Assembly: GCA_016271365.2 (NCBI GenBank)
Contig: CM057456.1
Coordinates: forward strand, 607,543,501 to 607,607,500
DNA: 64,000 nt
Source: Neoceratodus forsteri
Taxonomy: Eukaryota > Chordata > Ceratodontiformes > Ceratodontidae
Reading direction: 5' to 3'
Each line of letters starts with the position of its first letter. Position 1 is the first letter of the stretch. The position numbers were made by a program, and so were the translations under genes. Shown in pieces: positions 21,640-32,099 of this stretch. The notes beneath the pieces were generated by a model that was not told the origin of the DNA, did no database searches, and saw only the letters and a list, made by a program, of their open reading frames with translations.

Positions 21640-22665
21640 ATGATACCATTAGCCACAGGCAGGCTGCTAACGTGGCTTGGGGCATTAAAGGTAAATAAAG
21701 CTCCAGGGCCTGGTGGTCTGCACCCCAGAGTGCTGAAGGGGACGGCACAAGCACTGACTGGGCGCCGATGAACCTCTTCAATTGCTAAATGGAGCATAGA
21801 AAGCAGCAGACTTGGTACCCTGCACAAAAGGGGTAGAAAGAATGGGCCAGGAACTATAGGCTGGCAAGATTGACGTCAATAGTCAGCAAACTATTGGAAA
21901 CCATAACAAAGAAAAGATTTAGAAAGTTTCTGGAGGCAAAAAGGGCTACAAGATAGTAAACAACATGGTTTTGTGGTTGAAAGATCTTGCCAAACAAATC
22001 TCATAGACTTTTTGGTGGTAGATAAAGGACCTGCAGTCAACATACCATATTGTACCTCGATTTTAGCAAAGCATTTGATTCAGTCCCACATAGGATCTTA
22101 GCCAAAAAAACAGGGGGAACTGGAGGTGGGGGACAAACTGAGAAGATGGGCGGAGAATTGGTTGGGGGTGGATACAGAGGGCGGTGATTAATAGGGAATT
22201 CTTGGGTATGAGGGAATTTAACAGTGGGGTCCTGCAGGTGTCACTGTTAGGGCCAGCATTTTTTAACATCTTAAATAGTTACATAATGTAGGTGAATGCA
22301 TCAGAGGGAAAATCTGCCTATTTGCAGATGGTACCAAGCTTTGTGTCAGAGCTGACTATGAGGAAGATATCCATGTGTTAAGGAAGAATCTGAAGAGACT
22401 CCGTTTAGGAGGTGGTTAATGTTCTGGCAGCTTGTCTTCAGTGCCAAAAAGTGCAAGATCATGCATGTGGGAAACAGAACTCCAGAGGCAGAGTACAGGC
22501 TGGGGGTGGCAGATACTGCGACAGATGAGAAAAGAGATCTGGAGGTGATGATCTCTAACTGCTTCAAATCCTCTGCCCAACATGACAAGGCAGTAAAGAT
22601 GGTGAACAGGATAGTAGAATGCATCCCATATGGGGTTCAGCAGCAGAAGAAAGGTTATTGTGTAT
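21640..22665 (+). mobile_element. CR1-type LINE fragment
   Basis: A plus-strand CR1 relic recognised through many frameshifts: VNKAPGPGGLHPRVLKGTA at the start of the RT, HGFVVERSCQTNLI (normally HGF..G.SC.TNLI), a decayed AFDSVPH block near 22070, GVLQ.SLLGPAFFNIL and FADGTKLCVRADYEEDIH near 22320 (YADD changed to FADG), then the post-catalytic region with KKCKIMHVGNR. It lacks both EN and the CR1 3' end, and is cut at about 22670 where a palindromic element begins. Confidence 0.75.
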
Positions 22666-22674
22666 AGTAGAGCA

Positions 22675-22973
22675 TTATAGTGTATGGTGGAACGTCGTTC
22701 TCCACCGAAATCGATCATTTTCGAAACCTTGTAGTCACACACTAGTGACGTTCGCAGTACAACAGAATGATGTTTTCTACTGTACTGCGAACGTCACACT
22801 GAGTCCTCGCGCAGCATTTGACAGTTAGGGCTCACTGCATAGACAGGACACATGGTGAAAGCAGCAATATCGGGGCAGTATTAATGGTTAGTGTAAAACG
22901 TTCACAATGTAAATTCTTTTTCCTTCTAGTAACTGTTTTTTCCCCAAAAGCGATGTTCCACCACACTATAAAG
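22675..22973. mobile_element. TIR element of about 300 bp with an internal hairpin
   Basis: The ends are inverted: ATAGTGTATGGTGGAACGTCG at the left and, read from the right, ATAGTGTGGTGGAACATCG. Internally 22745-22760 and 22782-22797 form a perfect 16-bp inverted repeat (GTGACGTTCGCAGTAC) with a 21-nt loop. Non-coding. Its right end shares CACTATAAAG with the left end of the next palindrome. Confidence 0.6.
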
Positions 22974-23136
22974 AAAAGTGCATGGGGAAAAGTTGACAAC
23001 AGGGCATCTTTCACCTCGTTGGCACTATGACAACGGATTACCTCTCGAGCTGCGCTCTCGAGGTAATCCGTCGTCATAGTGCCAACTCGGTGAAAGAATA
23101 GCCCTGTTGTCAACCGTTCCCCATGCACTATCCTAT
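22974..23136. mobile_element. Palindromic foldback element, about 75-bp arms
   Basis: The arms 22978-23050 and 23054-23128 are nearly perfect inverted copies, sharing GTGCATGGGGAA, GTTGACAACAGGGC, TTTCACC and GGCACTATGAC. The tip contains TCTCGAGCTGCGCTCTCGA. There is no coding sequence. The ends resemble CTATA-rich termini also seen around 23318-23478. Confidence 0.75.
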
Positions 23137-23317
23137 ATGTTCTATATAGAATTCCATCCTTTTCAAAATGCTATTGTACCACAGTTCAAAGGTCATGGAA
23201 TGTGATTGTACCCTTCTGTGGTAGAACAACATTCTAGAACCTCCAGAGACTGCACACATCAGTTTCGTTCTGAAAGGGAAAAAAAATCACAATACACAAA
23301 TTTTACATAATACTATA

Positions 23318-23478
23318 CACTATAAAAATACAGGATGAGCAACTTTATGCATAACCATTGTGTTCTGCCACCTCTGGGTACTGATTCCCATGGACCTCTC
23401 GAGCTTTGCTCTAGAGGTCAGAGTGAATCAGAACACACTGGTTGTGCATAGTTGCCCATCCAGTATTCTCTATATAGC
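23318..23478. mobile_element. Second palindromic element with the same core
   Basis: The outer arms share GGATGRGCAACT and GTGTTCTG, and the inner stem is ACCTCT/AGAGGT around TCTCGAGCTTTGCTCTAGA. The core is nearly the same as that of the palindrome 300 bp upstream, whereas the arms are unrelated in sequence. The ends are CTATAAAAATACAGG and, from the right, CTATATAGAGAATACTGG. Confidence 0.7.
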
Positions 23479-23640
23479 GCCTCAACTTGTACTCATCGGA
23501 GGCCAGAAAGGATAGGAGGCATATAACTGAAATGTTTAAATACAGACATGGTATTAAAAAGTGGATGCCAGAGAGTTGTTCACAACCAGTGACAATAAAA
23601 ATACCAGATGGAACAGTATTAAACTGGCAGGGGTGAGAAA

Positions 23641-24155
23641 GCTTTTTTTTTTTGCAGAATGTCTTTATCCTCCTCAGCAGACCGCTGCCCTGTGTCGGGC
23701 AACTTCACCGGTCCCCAGAGTCGTTCAGGATCTTGTAATGCAATGCACATCCCAGCAGATTCCCAGAGCCGACCCAGAGGCATCATCCTGCTGCAATCCC
23801 CACTTTTTCCTTGTTTTCGTCCCATTATCCTGAGGCCACAGAAGCAGTAGCATATGCACGTGAAGTCGCACATGCGCACTGCAGCTCCAGTCGCAGCCTC
23901 TTCAGCCCTCCATGTGCCTAATGCCAGGGCCCCTCGTACATGATGCGGCCACCCGGCCTCCACTAGGAGGCAGCCCAACTCCAAGGAGCCACTCAGAACT
24001 CTCCTGAGGATGAGAGCTGCCAGCCAGCAGCTCGATCATCTCCTCACTCCCAACCCCCCCGCCGGCTGACCCCAACCCGAACTCAAACTCGGGCCACCAG
24101 CATGGAGTGAGGTGTGGCATCCAGCACCTCAACCCTCAGCGCCATCGGGCTGGAT
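23641..24155 (-). mobile_element. tRNA-derived SINE, GC-rich (family 1)
   Basis: Minus-strand SINE flanked by an imperfect 14-bp duplication, GTGAGAAAGCTTTT (23633-23646) and GTGAGGAAGCTTTT (24156-24169). On the minus strand its head (about 24148 to 24065) reads GATGGCGCTGAGGGTTGAGG, an A-box-like start, followed by GAGTTTGAGTTCGGG, a degenerate B-box. The tRNA-Leu-like spacing is a guess. A body of about 400 bp, GC-rich, follows and ends in a poly-A tail (T run on the plus strand at 23643-23652). It would be transcribed by Pol III and mobilised by a partner LINE. Confidence 0.65.
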
Positions 24156-24169
24156 GTGAGGAAGCTTTT

Positions 24170-25417
24170 TGACTGACTGACTGATTGTATATGGTATGTC
24201 CAACAATTTGTAAATGCCAAGTTTTTTAATCTGTATTCTGTTTGAACAGTAGTTTTTTTTTATGCAAGCATATCTGAAAAAGAGTACTTTTCACCCAGTC
24301 CACCTCCTGGTCAAAACTAAACAATCAAATCAAAAGCAAATCCTTTGTGTAGCTTTATGACAGTGGTATGGAGTGTATATTTGAGATGTGCATTCAGTCT
24401 TACATCTGCAAAGCTCTGTCCAGTGAGCACACTGTCATGGTCATGTCTCCTGTTCTGCATATGGTGATAAGAAGCAGACCTGCACAGTGTTGCATTACAC
24501 ACTAATGTGCACATATGTTGCACAAGCCGGAGCAGCACTGCTTATGCATTTTACTGCTGGATGCTGCTACACACCATATCTGTACATGCATAGTTCCTAT
24601 TTGGGCTACATTAACTGAGCCCTTAAACAGGGCAAAAGACAGCTTGTCTTTTCAGCCCCATTGTCAGTGGCTGAGAAAATGTTACCAGTCAAATCTTGTG
24701 ATGCTTTCGCAGGCAAAGCCTGCAAAGGCAATAAAGATAATGAAGAAGACAGCTGTAGGAATGGGGGCTCAGAAGTGTGTGGCCTAATTAGGGATAAGAT
24801 ACTTAGTTGAAATTATTCCAAATCAGCACAAACCATGGTTGCATAAATTGACTCTGAACTGAAAATAAGATTTATAAAAAAACATAAAAATATGTTTTTA
24901 AAAATATATCATATGTACTGAGGTGCATTTAGTTTGGCCCCTGCCTCCCAACAGTTATAGGTTATAGTGGCTTGTACCATATTATTACACCCTCCAGGAA
25001 GTACTGTGTGTTTGTTTATTAGTTCACCCTCTTTGGGAACCCAGAGCAAATATTATAGCACCAATTAGCTGATCTTGCGGGGGACAATTCAATCCCCCTG
25101 AGGTTGCTAACTGAATGTAAGTGGCACAATGGCATAGGTCATGTTTCTGTTGCAATGCAACACTGGGGCAAGTACTCAGCTTGCTGAAGTGTGAGTGTGA
25201 GCACCAACAATAATCAACAGTAAATATGTGGAGAATGCACTGCCATGCCAGTTGGAGCTGAACCCATAACTCGACTTGGACTGGCAAGGCAGGCAGCTTA
25301 TAGTCTGAGCTTCCTTTTATAAATCATCAACTTGGTCCCCTGCATCCTTCTTCAGACTTGAAACACAGCACGGCTCTTTTATTGTGTAAGCAATAGTTTG
25401 TATCCCTTTGTGATGGT
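24170..25417. other. Anonymous DNA
   Basis: A short (TGAC)n/(TGAT)n stretch follows the SINE duplication at 24169-24186. The remainder has no supported gene or named repeat. Confidence 0.4.
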
Positions 25418-25506
25418 GTCCTTTTCTATTTCATTCCAGGACCTAATAGAAAATGAGCTTTGCTCAGTGTGGTTTATCCTGGTAGAACATTACAATAAAT
25501 ACAAAT
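25418..25506 (+). mobile_element. Isolated L2-type LINE 3' tail
   Basis: A plus-strand fragment with CCAGGACC, the hairpin GAGCTTTGCTC (25455-25465), CAGTGTGGTTTATCCTGGTA and an AATAAATAC tail. The layout matches the tails of LINE copies A, B and C. No RT sequence precedes it, so this is a very short 5'-truncated insertion. Confidence 0.6.
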
Positions 25507-26399
25507 AACCACAAACATTTTGGACAGCTAGCAAAGCTGGTGATTGAGGGATGGGGAAGTACTAGAAAATGCAAGTACAAGATGATAGTTTATGTTTTAG
25601 TAAGAAAAACATCTTTTACTATTTTAAATATGTGTTTGCCTCTGTATAGTATGTCAAATTATTTATTAATAAGAAATTAGTTATTTCAGGGCTGGGCTGG
25701 TGAAATAATGCTGATATAGTCACTTGCTAAAAACACCCGGTAATGCATCTCTGTTTGAACCATTCCTTTGTGAAAACAAAATAGATCTTGTTTTATTTAA
25801 ATAAGGCAAAGGGTTTGGGAGTGAGAAGCAAACTGTGATGTGATGAGGCAAACTTGCTCAGGAACGGCAAGTCTCGCCATTCAGCTGCTGCAGAGACAGA
25901 CTATACAGTCAGCAGATGAAGACTGCTGAAGAATTGATGTGGTCAAAACTGTAAGAATGGGTTTAGTTTGCCACCATGTGGCTATCTCCTGGAACTGCAT
26001 ATTTTCCAAGATCACATCTGTTTCAAAGAGTTTTTGATTATGTGTTTTTCAGAGTTTTCAAGCATTCCTAGTTAAAAGAAAAGTAATACTGTACAATGAA
26101 TCAAGTCGGTCATTTATATCTTGAGGGTGATGTTGCTGACATGTTCCTAATAAGTGGACTGGGGCTAAAGACAGGTTTCTGTCATTAGAACTGCTGGTAC
26201 TGACATGCTCATGCCAATAGAGTCCTGCCTGCTTATTGACAGACTCTGGCCAACAGGTCATGGCTAAGGACAAATATCAGTTAACTCTACTGAAGGCTAG
26301 GACCATTACTAAATTGTTGTTTTGTATCTGATAGTCTACTGTGCATATTGTAAAGTGCCCTGAATGACATGTTAGAAGGATACATGTAAACAAAAACGT
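25507..26399. other. Anonymous DNA
   Basis: Nothing recognised; AT-rich sequence without supported frames. Confidence 0.4.
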
Positions 26400-26541
26400 T
26401 AATTCATCCATCTGTCTGCCTGTCTACAGTATCTATCTCTACCCATCTATTCATCTACCTTTCTACAATATATTGATTGATCTATCCAGCTATCTATCTA
26501 CAGTATTCATCCATCTACAACATCGCTATCTGTCTATCTCC

Positions 26542-26612
<71 letters not shown>

Positions 26613-26690
26613 GTCTACAGTATCCCTCTAACTACATCTGTATCTGTCTGTCTCCCTGTCTGTCTGCCTGTCTGCCTGTGTGTCTGTCTA

Positions 26691-26757
<67 letters not shown>

Positions 26758-26767
26758 CTTCCTCTCT

Positions 26768-26805
<38 letters not shown>

Positions 26806-26987
26806 GTCTTTCTGCAATATATATATCTTTATCTATCATTATCTATCTATCTGTCTTTCTGCAATATCTATCTCTATCTATCATTATCTATCTATCTATC
26901 ATCATCTGTCTATCTATCTATCTATATATCTATCTATCTATCTATCTTCAGTATCTATCTATCTACCTACTTACCTACCTACCTATT

Positions 26988-27034
<47 letters not shown>

Positions 27035-27190
27035 GTCTTTCGGCAATATCTATCTGTATCTATCATTATCTATCTATCTGTCTTTCTGCAATATATATAT
27101 CTATCTGTCTATCATTATCTATCTAACTATCATTATCTGTCTATCTATCTATCTTTAGTATCTATCTACCTACTTACCTACCTACCTATT

Positions 27191-27233
<43 letters not shown>

Positions 27234-27346
27234 GTCTTTCTACAATATATATCTCTATCTGTCTATCATTATCTATCCATCATTATCTGTCTATCTATCT
27301 TCAGTATATATCTCTATCTATCTACCTACTTATCTACCTACCTATT

Positions 27347-27397
<51 letters not shown>

Positions 27398-27494
27398 GTC
27401 TGTCTATTTTATCTATCTCTCTATCTACAGTATCTAGCTCTACCTATCTATCTACACTATCTCTAATATCTATCTATCTACTATCTTCTGTCTA

Positions 27495-27536
<42 letters not shown>

Positions 27537-27842
27537 GTCTGTCTGTCCTACAGTACACACCATATCTATATATCTATCTACACAATATTTATCTATCTAG
27601 CTATCTATCTATCTACATACCTACCTATCTATTTATCTATCTACATCTATCTCTATCATACAGTGCATACAGTATCTACCTGTCTTTCTGTCTATCTGTC
27701 TGTCTATCTAGTTGCAGTATGTATGTATGTATCTATCTATCTATCTATCTCTCTATCTATCTACCAGTCTGTCTATCTACCTATCTATTTATCGATCTGT
27801 CTACAATATCCATCAATCTACATCTGTATCTGTCTATCTATC

Positions 27843-27884
<42 letters not shown>

Positions 27885-28008
27885 CTTCTACAATATCTAT
27901 CTATCTTTATCTATTTATTATCTATCTATCTCTCTATCTATCTGTCTATCTATTGTTATCTGTTTCTTTATCTATGTTCAGTATATATGTCTGTCTATCT
28001 ATCTATCC

Positions 28009-28060
<52 letters not shown>

Positions 28061-28124
28061 GCAGTACCTAGCTCTATCAGACTGTATGTCTGTCTGTCTG
28101 TCTGTCTACAATATCTCTATTTAA

Positions 28125-28173
<49 letters not shown>

Positions 28174-28302
28174 CTATCATACAGTGCATACTGTATCTGT
28201 CTATTTCCATTATCTATCTATCTAATCTACCTATCCTATCTACCTGTTTATATTATCTATCTCTACCTTTCTGTCTGTCTATATATATATCTACCAACCT
28301 AC

Positions 28303-28334
<32 letters not shown>

Positions 28335-28421
28335 TTTCTATTTGTCTGTCTGTCTGTCTATCTATCTATCTGTCTATTTATCCACAGTACCCATCTATCT
28401 ACATCTGTATCTATCTATCCA

Positions 28422-28456
<35 letters not shown>

Positions 28457-28486
28457 GCCTGTCTGCCTGCCTGCCTGCCTGCCGGC

Positions 28487-28520
<34 letters not shown>

Positions 28521-28535
28521 GTCTATCTATGGGAT
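26400..28535. repeat. GATA/TATC tetranucleotide megasatellite, about 2.1 kb
   Basis: Dominated by (TATC)n with blocks of (TGTC)n near 26640-26710 and 28430-28510, (CTTT)n near 28308-28332 and (TGCC)n near 28455-28490. Spacers such as TTTCTGCAATAT and TACAGTAT recur. A larger unit is visible: CTACCTACTTACCTACCTAC-type blocks begin at 26961, 27166 and 27322, spacings of 205 and 156 bp. Such blocks are known as GATA (Bkm-like) satellites in vertebrates. The long Tyr/Leu/Ser/Ile frames across it are artefacts of the four-base period. Confidence 0.95.
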
Positions 28536-29035
28536 GTAGAATTATAAGAAGTGCTAATTAGCTGGATTGGGAAATGATTGACAGATAGAAGTTAGAGAGT
28601 GGTCCTGATGGAAAGTTTTCTGATATCAATGGGGCCACAAGCAGCATGCCACAGCAGTCTGTCCTGGGGCTATATTTTATATGTACAGTGGTTCTTTGTG
28701 TCAGGTTCCTTCTTGTTAGTAATGTTGTGACACTACTGTTACGATGCCCTGAGTGATAATTAGCTGTAAAGATAGCAAACACATATTAAGCTCAATTAAG
28801 CAAGTAGCAGTAATGTATCTGTCCATTCTTGCCAGTTTGTGGGCCCTTGAAAGGGTGGGGGAGCAGAAGATAATTCCCAGGGCCCAGCACCAAAGAGGGC
28901 CCAGACTGCCTGACATGCTGCTGTACGCAGCTGCATAGGGGCCCCAGAGTCTGAACTTTTTCCAGGGCCCAGAATTCCTCTGAAGGGGTCTGACTAGAGA
29001 AGAAGCTTGACACTGAGCATGGCTATATATGAGCA
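28536..29035. other. Anonymous DNA
   Basis: No gene supported. A GGGCCC-rich stretch at 28850-28990 looks like an old repeat, but I cannot assign it. Confidence 0.4.
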
Positions 29036-29428
29036 ACATCGGTGTAGGGTTACAGGTTAATGGGAGTCTGTTTGCAGGTGATATAAAACTCTGTGGGAGC
29101 GTGGATAATGATGACAGGATAAGTGATATAAAAAGGGATATAGAATATCTGGAGGAGTGGTGCAGAATTTGGCAATGAAAAGCCATTGTCAAAAAGGTAC
29201 AGTGATGTGCATTGGAAACAAAAATCCATATACAGAATATTGCATCAATGGGGTCACAGTAGAGCACTGAAAAGAGGAAAAGATTTCAAATGTGAAAAAA
29301 GAGGAACAGGACCTGGGGTGATAATTAAAAATAGTTTGAAAGGCTCTTCACATTGCTATACACCATATGGGAAAGCTAACATGATACTGGGATGCATTAG
29401 GCAGAGTTTCACTAGTCACAAGAAAGAG
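29036..29428 (+). mobile_element. CR1 fragment, upstream part (split by an L1)
   Basis: Plus-strand CR1 RT remnant carrying LFAGDIKLCGSVDNDDR (YADD changed to FAGD), DIEYLEEWCR and, near its end, a region decayed from the usual ILGCIRQSFTSHKKE. The sequence breaks at 29428, where a full-length L1 begins. It resumes at 40107 with VILPLYRSLV, the next CR1 segment, so both pieces are one copy. Confidence 0.75.
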
Positions 29429-29680
29429 GGGGTCACGTGATGCCTCAACCTAACTAGCAGCAAGTCTTCTCGGCTCCTGTCTACACCTGCCTATTTCTAT
29501 TATTTCTACAATATATAATGCAGAATCTCTGTCTAAACAACATCTAAGGGTGCTGTACTAACGAGGTTCAGCCTAACAATACTGCCATTTTCGTCTCTTC
29601 AAACTGCATGGAAGAAGAAATGAAGCAGGCCTTACCTCACCACATGCCTCCGGTGACACTGGAAAAAAAACTCCAAATGA

Positions 29681-30472
29681 CCTAAAGGCCACAGCTCACA
29701 GACGAGACGTCCTAGCACTCCAACCCCAGCAGCCATACCCTTAACGGAGGATCGGTTCCTCCAAGAATTTCAGCCCTTCAAGGAATCCCTGCTGGAGATT
29801 ACAGCAGAACTTAAATCCCTCTGGAGTGATCTCGGTGACCTGGGCAAGAGAATGTCTGACTCCGAAACCCGTACGTACTCACATGAACAATGGCGGGACA
29901 AATCTGATGCAGACATAATCAAATTAAAGCAACAAGAGGCCCGAATGCAGGAAAAATCCAAAGATTTAGAGGGAAGAAGCCGCCGAAACAACCTAGTCCT
30001 TTTCGGGCTTCCCGAATCCTCTGAGGGCTCCTCACCAATCTTATTTACACAGAAGCTCCTCCAGAAGTTGGCTGGCACTTCACCTTGTAATCCCGCATAC
30101 TTGATTGAATGGGCACATAGGTCCCTCCATCTCTGACCGACTGAAGGGGCTCCTCCATGGCTGTTTATTTTCAAATTTCTTAGTTATGTGGAAAAGCAGC
30201 ATGTTCTGCAAAAACTCCGGGACCTCCGCTCCATCCTTTGGGAAGGCTCAACATTGAGAATATCCCAGGATCTTCCAGTTGAGACCCTCAGAAAGAGAGC
30301 TGACTTCCATCCTGTGGTCTCGAAGCTAGTCGCAGCTGGCATTCATTTTAAAATGAATTACCCAGCACGTCTCCAGCTTATCATCCATGACAAACGGCAC
30401 TCCTTTGATTCAGCAGATATCACCCTTAGGGAACTCCCTAACCTCCTGCCAGCACTCTTCAAAATCACATGA
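29681..30472 (+). pseudogene. L1 ORF1p (one nonsense codon in the main frame)
   Basis: The RNA-binding chaperone of L1. The frame runs TEDRFLQEFQPFKESLLEI, then a heptad-like coiled coil through LKSLWSDLGDLGKRM and IIKLKQQEARMQEK. It continues with LEGRSRRNNLVLFGLPE, the start of the RRM, and ends in the C-terminal domain with TLRISQDLPVETLRKRADF and NYPARLQLI, closing at TGA 30470-30472. The only break in this main frame is TGA at 30134-30136, after HRSLHL; the frame then continues as PTEGAPPWLFIFKFLSYVEK. The N-terminus is unclear: an in-frame TGA lies at 29678 and no in-frame ATG is obvious. Confidence 0.8.
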
Positions 30473-30862
30473 ATGGCTAGGTCTTTTCACGGAGTAACTC
30501 GTTAAGTTAGGGTTCCTATCTTACATGGCCTGGGGTGCTTCCTGTGTGGACATTGCTTTACACGAATGTGCGCTCTTCTGACAGTTGCCGAACGGATCCT
30601 GAACAGTAAGACATTCTCTGCATTCTTTAAGCAGGCACATAGGAGCAAATAGTGGCAAATAGTGAGAATGACTCTAAGATTTGCATTTCCAACTAGTAGT
30701 GCTGCTTTAGACACATCTATATAGCCTGCTATTAGACTATGATGGATCTTATTCACAGGTTTTTTGACAAAGTTCACTCTTATCATCTTATTTTATTACA
30801 CTTGAATGGTTATTATAATGTTGGGGGAAGGAATGCAGGGGTGCCCTCTTTTGACTGGGTCT
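30473..30862 (+). other. L1 inter-ORF spacer, first part
   Basis: Sequence between the L1 ORF1 stop and the SINE insertion. No coding features. It continues after the SINE (31475-32086) and after the nested L1 (35479-35847), where it becomes G-rich just before ORF2. The intact spacer would have been roughly 1.4 kb. Confidence 0.5.
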
Positions 30863-30875
30863 CTGTAATTAATTT

Positions 30876-31460
30876 TTTTGTTTGTTTGTTTTCTGCACCT
30901 CCCCTTCTTCCTGGCTGCCCACTCCTTCGGGTCTCCATCGCCCCTACCGACTGCCTGCCCCAAGTCCCACACTGGCTACCAACCTCATATTGCGATCCAC
31001 TTGGGTAACCCGGCGTACCCCTTCGCCGGATGGGTCCCCCTCCTCCGAGGGGGAAGGCACCAGTGGCGGTGGCCAGCGTACTACTCTATTGGCCCAGGGT
31101 ACCGCTGAGGTGTGTCGGTCATGGGATTGGCAGCAGCGGAGAACAGGGAGACCATCATCCGGCCAGCCAGGAAGCGTTTCCTGGTTTTCTGTGGGAAGTG
31201 ATGTTCTGACGTCAAGGCATACGCCGATGTCTGTCACTCCCCTTGAGCACAAAACCCGGACATCACTGCTGTGCTCCCAGCCTCCGCCAGGAGTCAGCAT
31301 GCACTGGTGTGCATCCCCACCCTCCCCCCGGAGAAGGAGAGCTGTCCTTGGATGCTCCATCCTTCTCCCCCTGGCTGGCCCTCCAGCGACCCGAGTCCGT
31401 TCCCGAACCCGGGTCGCCGGCGTCGCAGAAGGAAATCCAACCACTATGCCAACAGGCCGA
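30876..31460 (-). mobile_element. tRNA-derived SINE, GC-rich (family 2), in the L1 spacer
   Basis: Minus-strand insertion with flanking duplications CTGTAATTAATTT (30863-30875) and CTGTAATTCAATTT (31461-31474). Its head on the minus strand (from about 31458 to 31395) contains TTGGCATAGTGGTTGG, an excellent A-box, and GACCCGGGTTCGGGAA, a B-box, at normal tRNA spacing. The roughly 500-bp body is GC-rich and ends in an A-rich tail ((AAAC)n, seen as GTTT repeats at 30880-30892). The body does not obviously match the SINE at 23641-24155. The open frames across it are products of high GC content. Confidence 0.7.
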
Positions 31461-32099
31461 CTGTAATTCAATTTTAATCATAGTGAGAGACTGGGGCATC
31501 CTCTTTTAGTTTTTTTCCTTGTCTTTATAAGACTGAGCTGATTATTAGAGTTATACTCCCACTAGTGGTTTGTTATAATTATTACAACATTGTCTTGTTA
31601 AAAGAGATTCCTTGCACTGTTATTGTTTAGCTTTATACCTTGTTAGTGGATCTAATCAGGGACTTTATAGACGGGGGTGGGAGCTGGGTGGGGGCTGAGC
31701 TGTAGTAAAGGAGCTGAGGACCATCATGCACTGTATTGATGGGTTTAGTGTCCGGATTATCACTGTAATTTTTTTTCCGTTTTAAAATCCTGAATATCAT
31801 CATTGTTTCCCCATTTAAGTTAAGTATTCTCCTAAGGTTGGCCACCTATTTCTTATTGTCATTTATGGAGAAGATGTCCTCACAAATATACAAGGACCCC
31901 TTTTTTTGGCTTTTAAGAATTAATGCATATGGATGTAATTATTGCTACTCACTCATAGTGCATTCATTAAGGCCTTATACACTAAATGGGGATCCGGACT
32001 AGAGGGGTATGGTATTGCTAGTTACCTTCACTTTGTTGAGCTCTATTACCCCTGGGGAGTTATGGGAGGGAAAGGAAGGGTTACATAAAGAGTTACTGG

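Noticed and set aside
23561..23984. Protein frames across 23561-23984
   Set aside because: They fall within the SINE on the minus strand and its GC-rich body.
26477..28539. Long Tyr/Leu/Ser/Ile open frames of up to 329 codons
   Set aside because: They arise because a (TATC)n repeat has no stop in any frame; several overlapping frames are open at once. Not genes.
31395..31460. A genuine tRNA gene
   Set aside because: A- and B-boxes are present, but the segment is the head of a SINE with a long body, tail and target-site duplications; no evident intact cloverleaf.
30882..31509. Open frames of up to 194 codons
   Set aside because: They are caused by the GC-rich SINE body and overlap on both strands.
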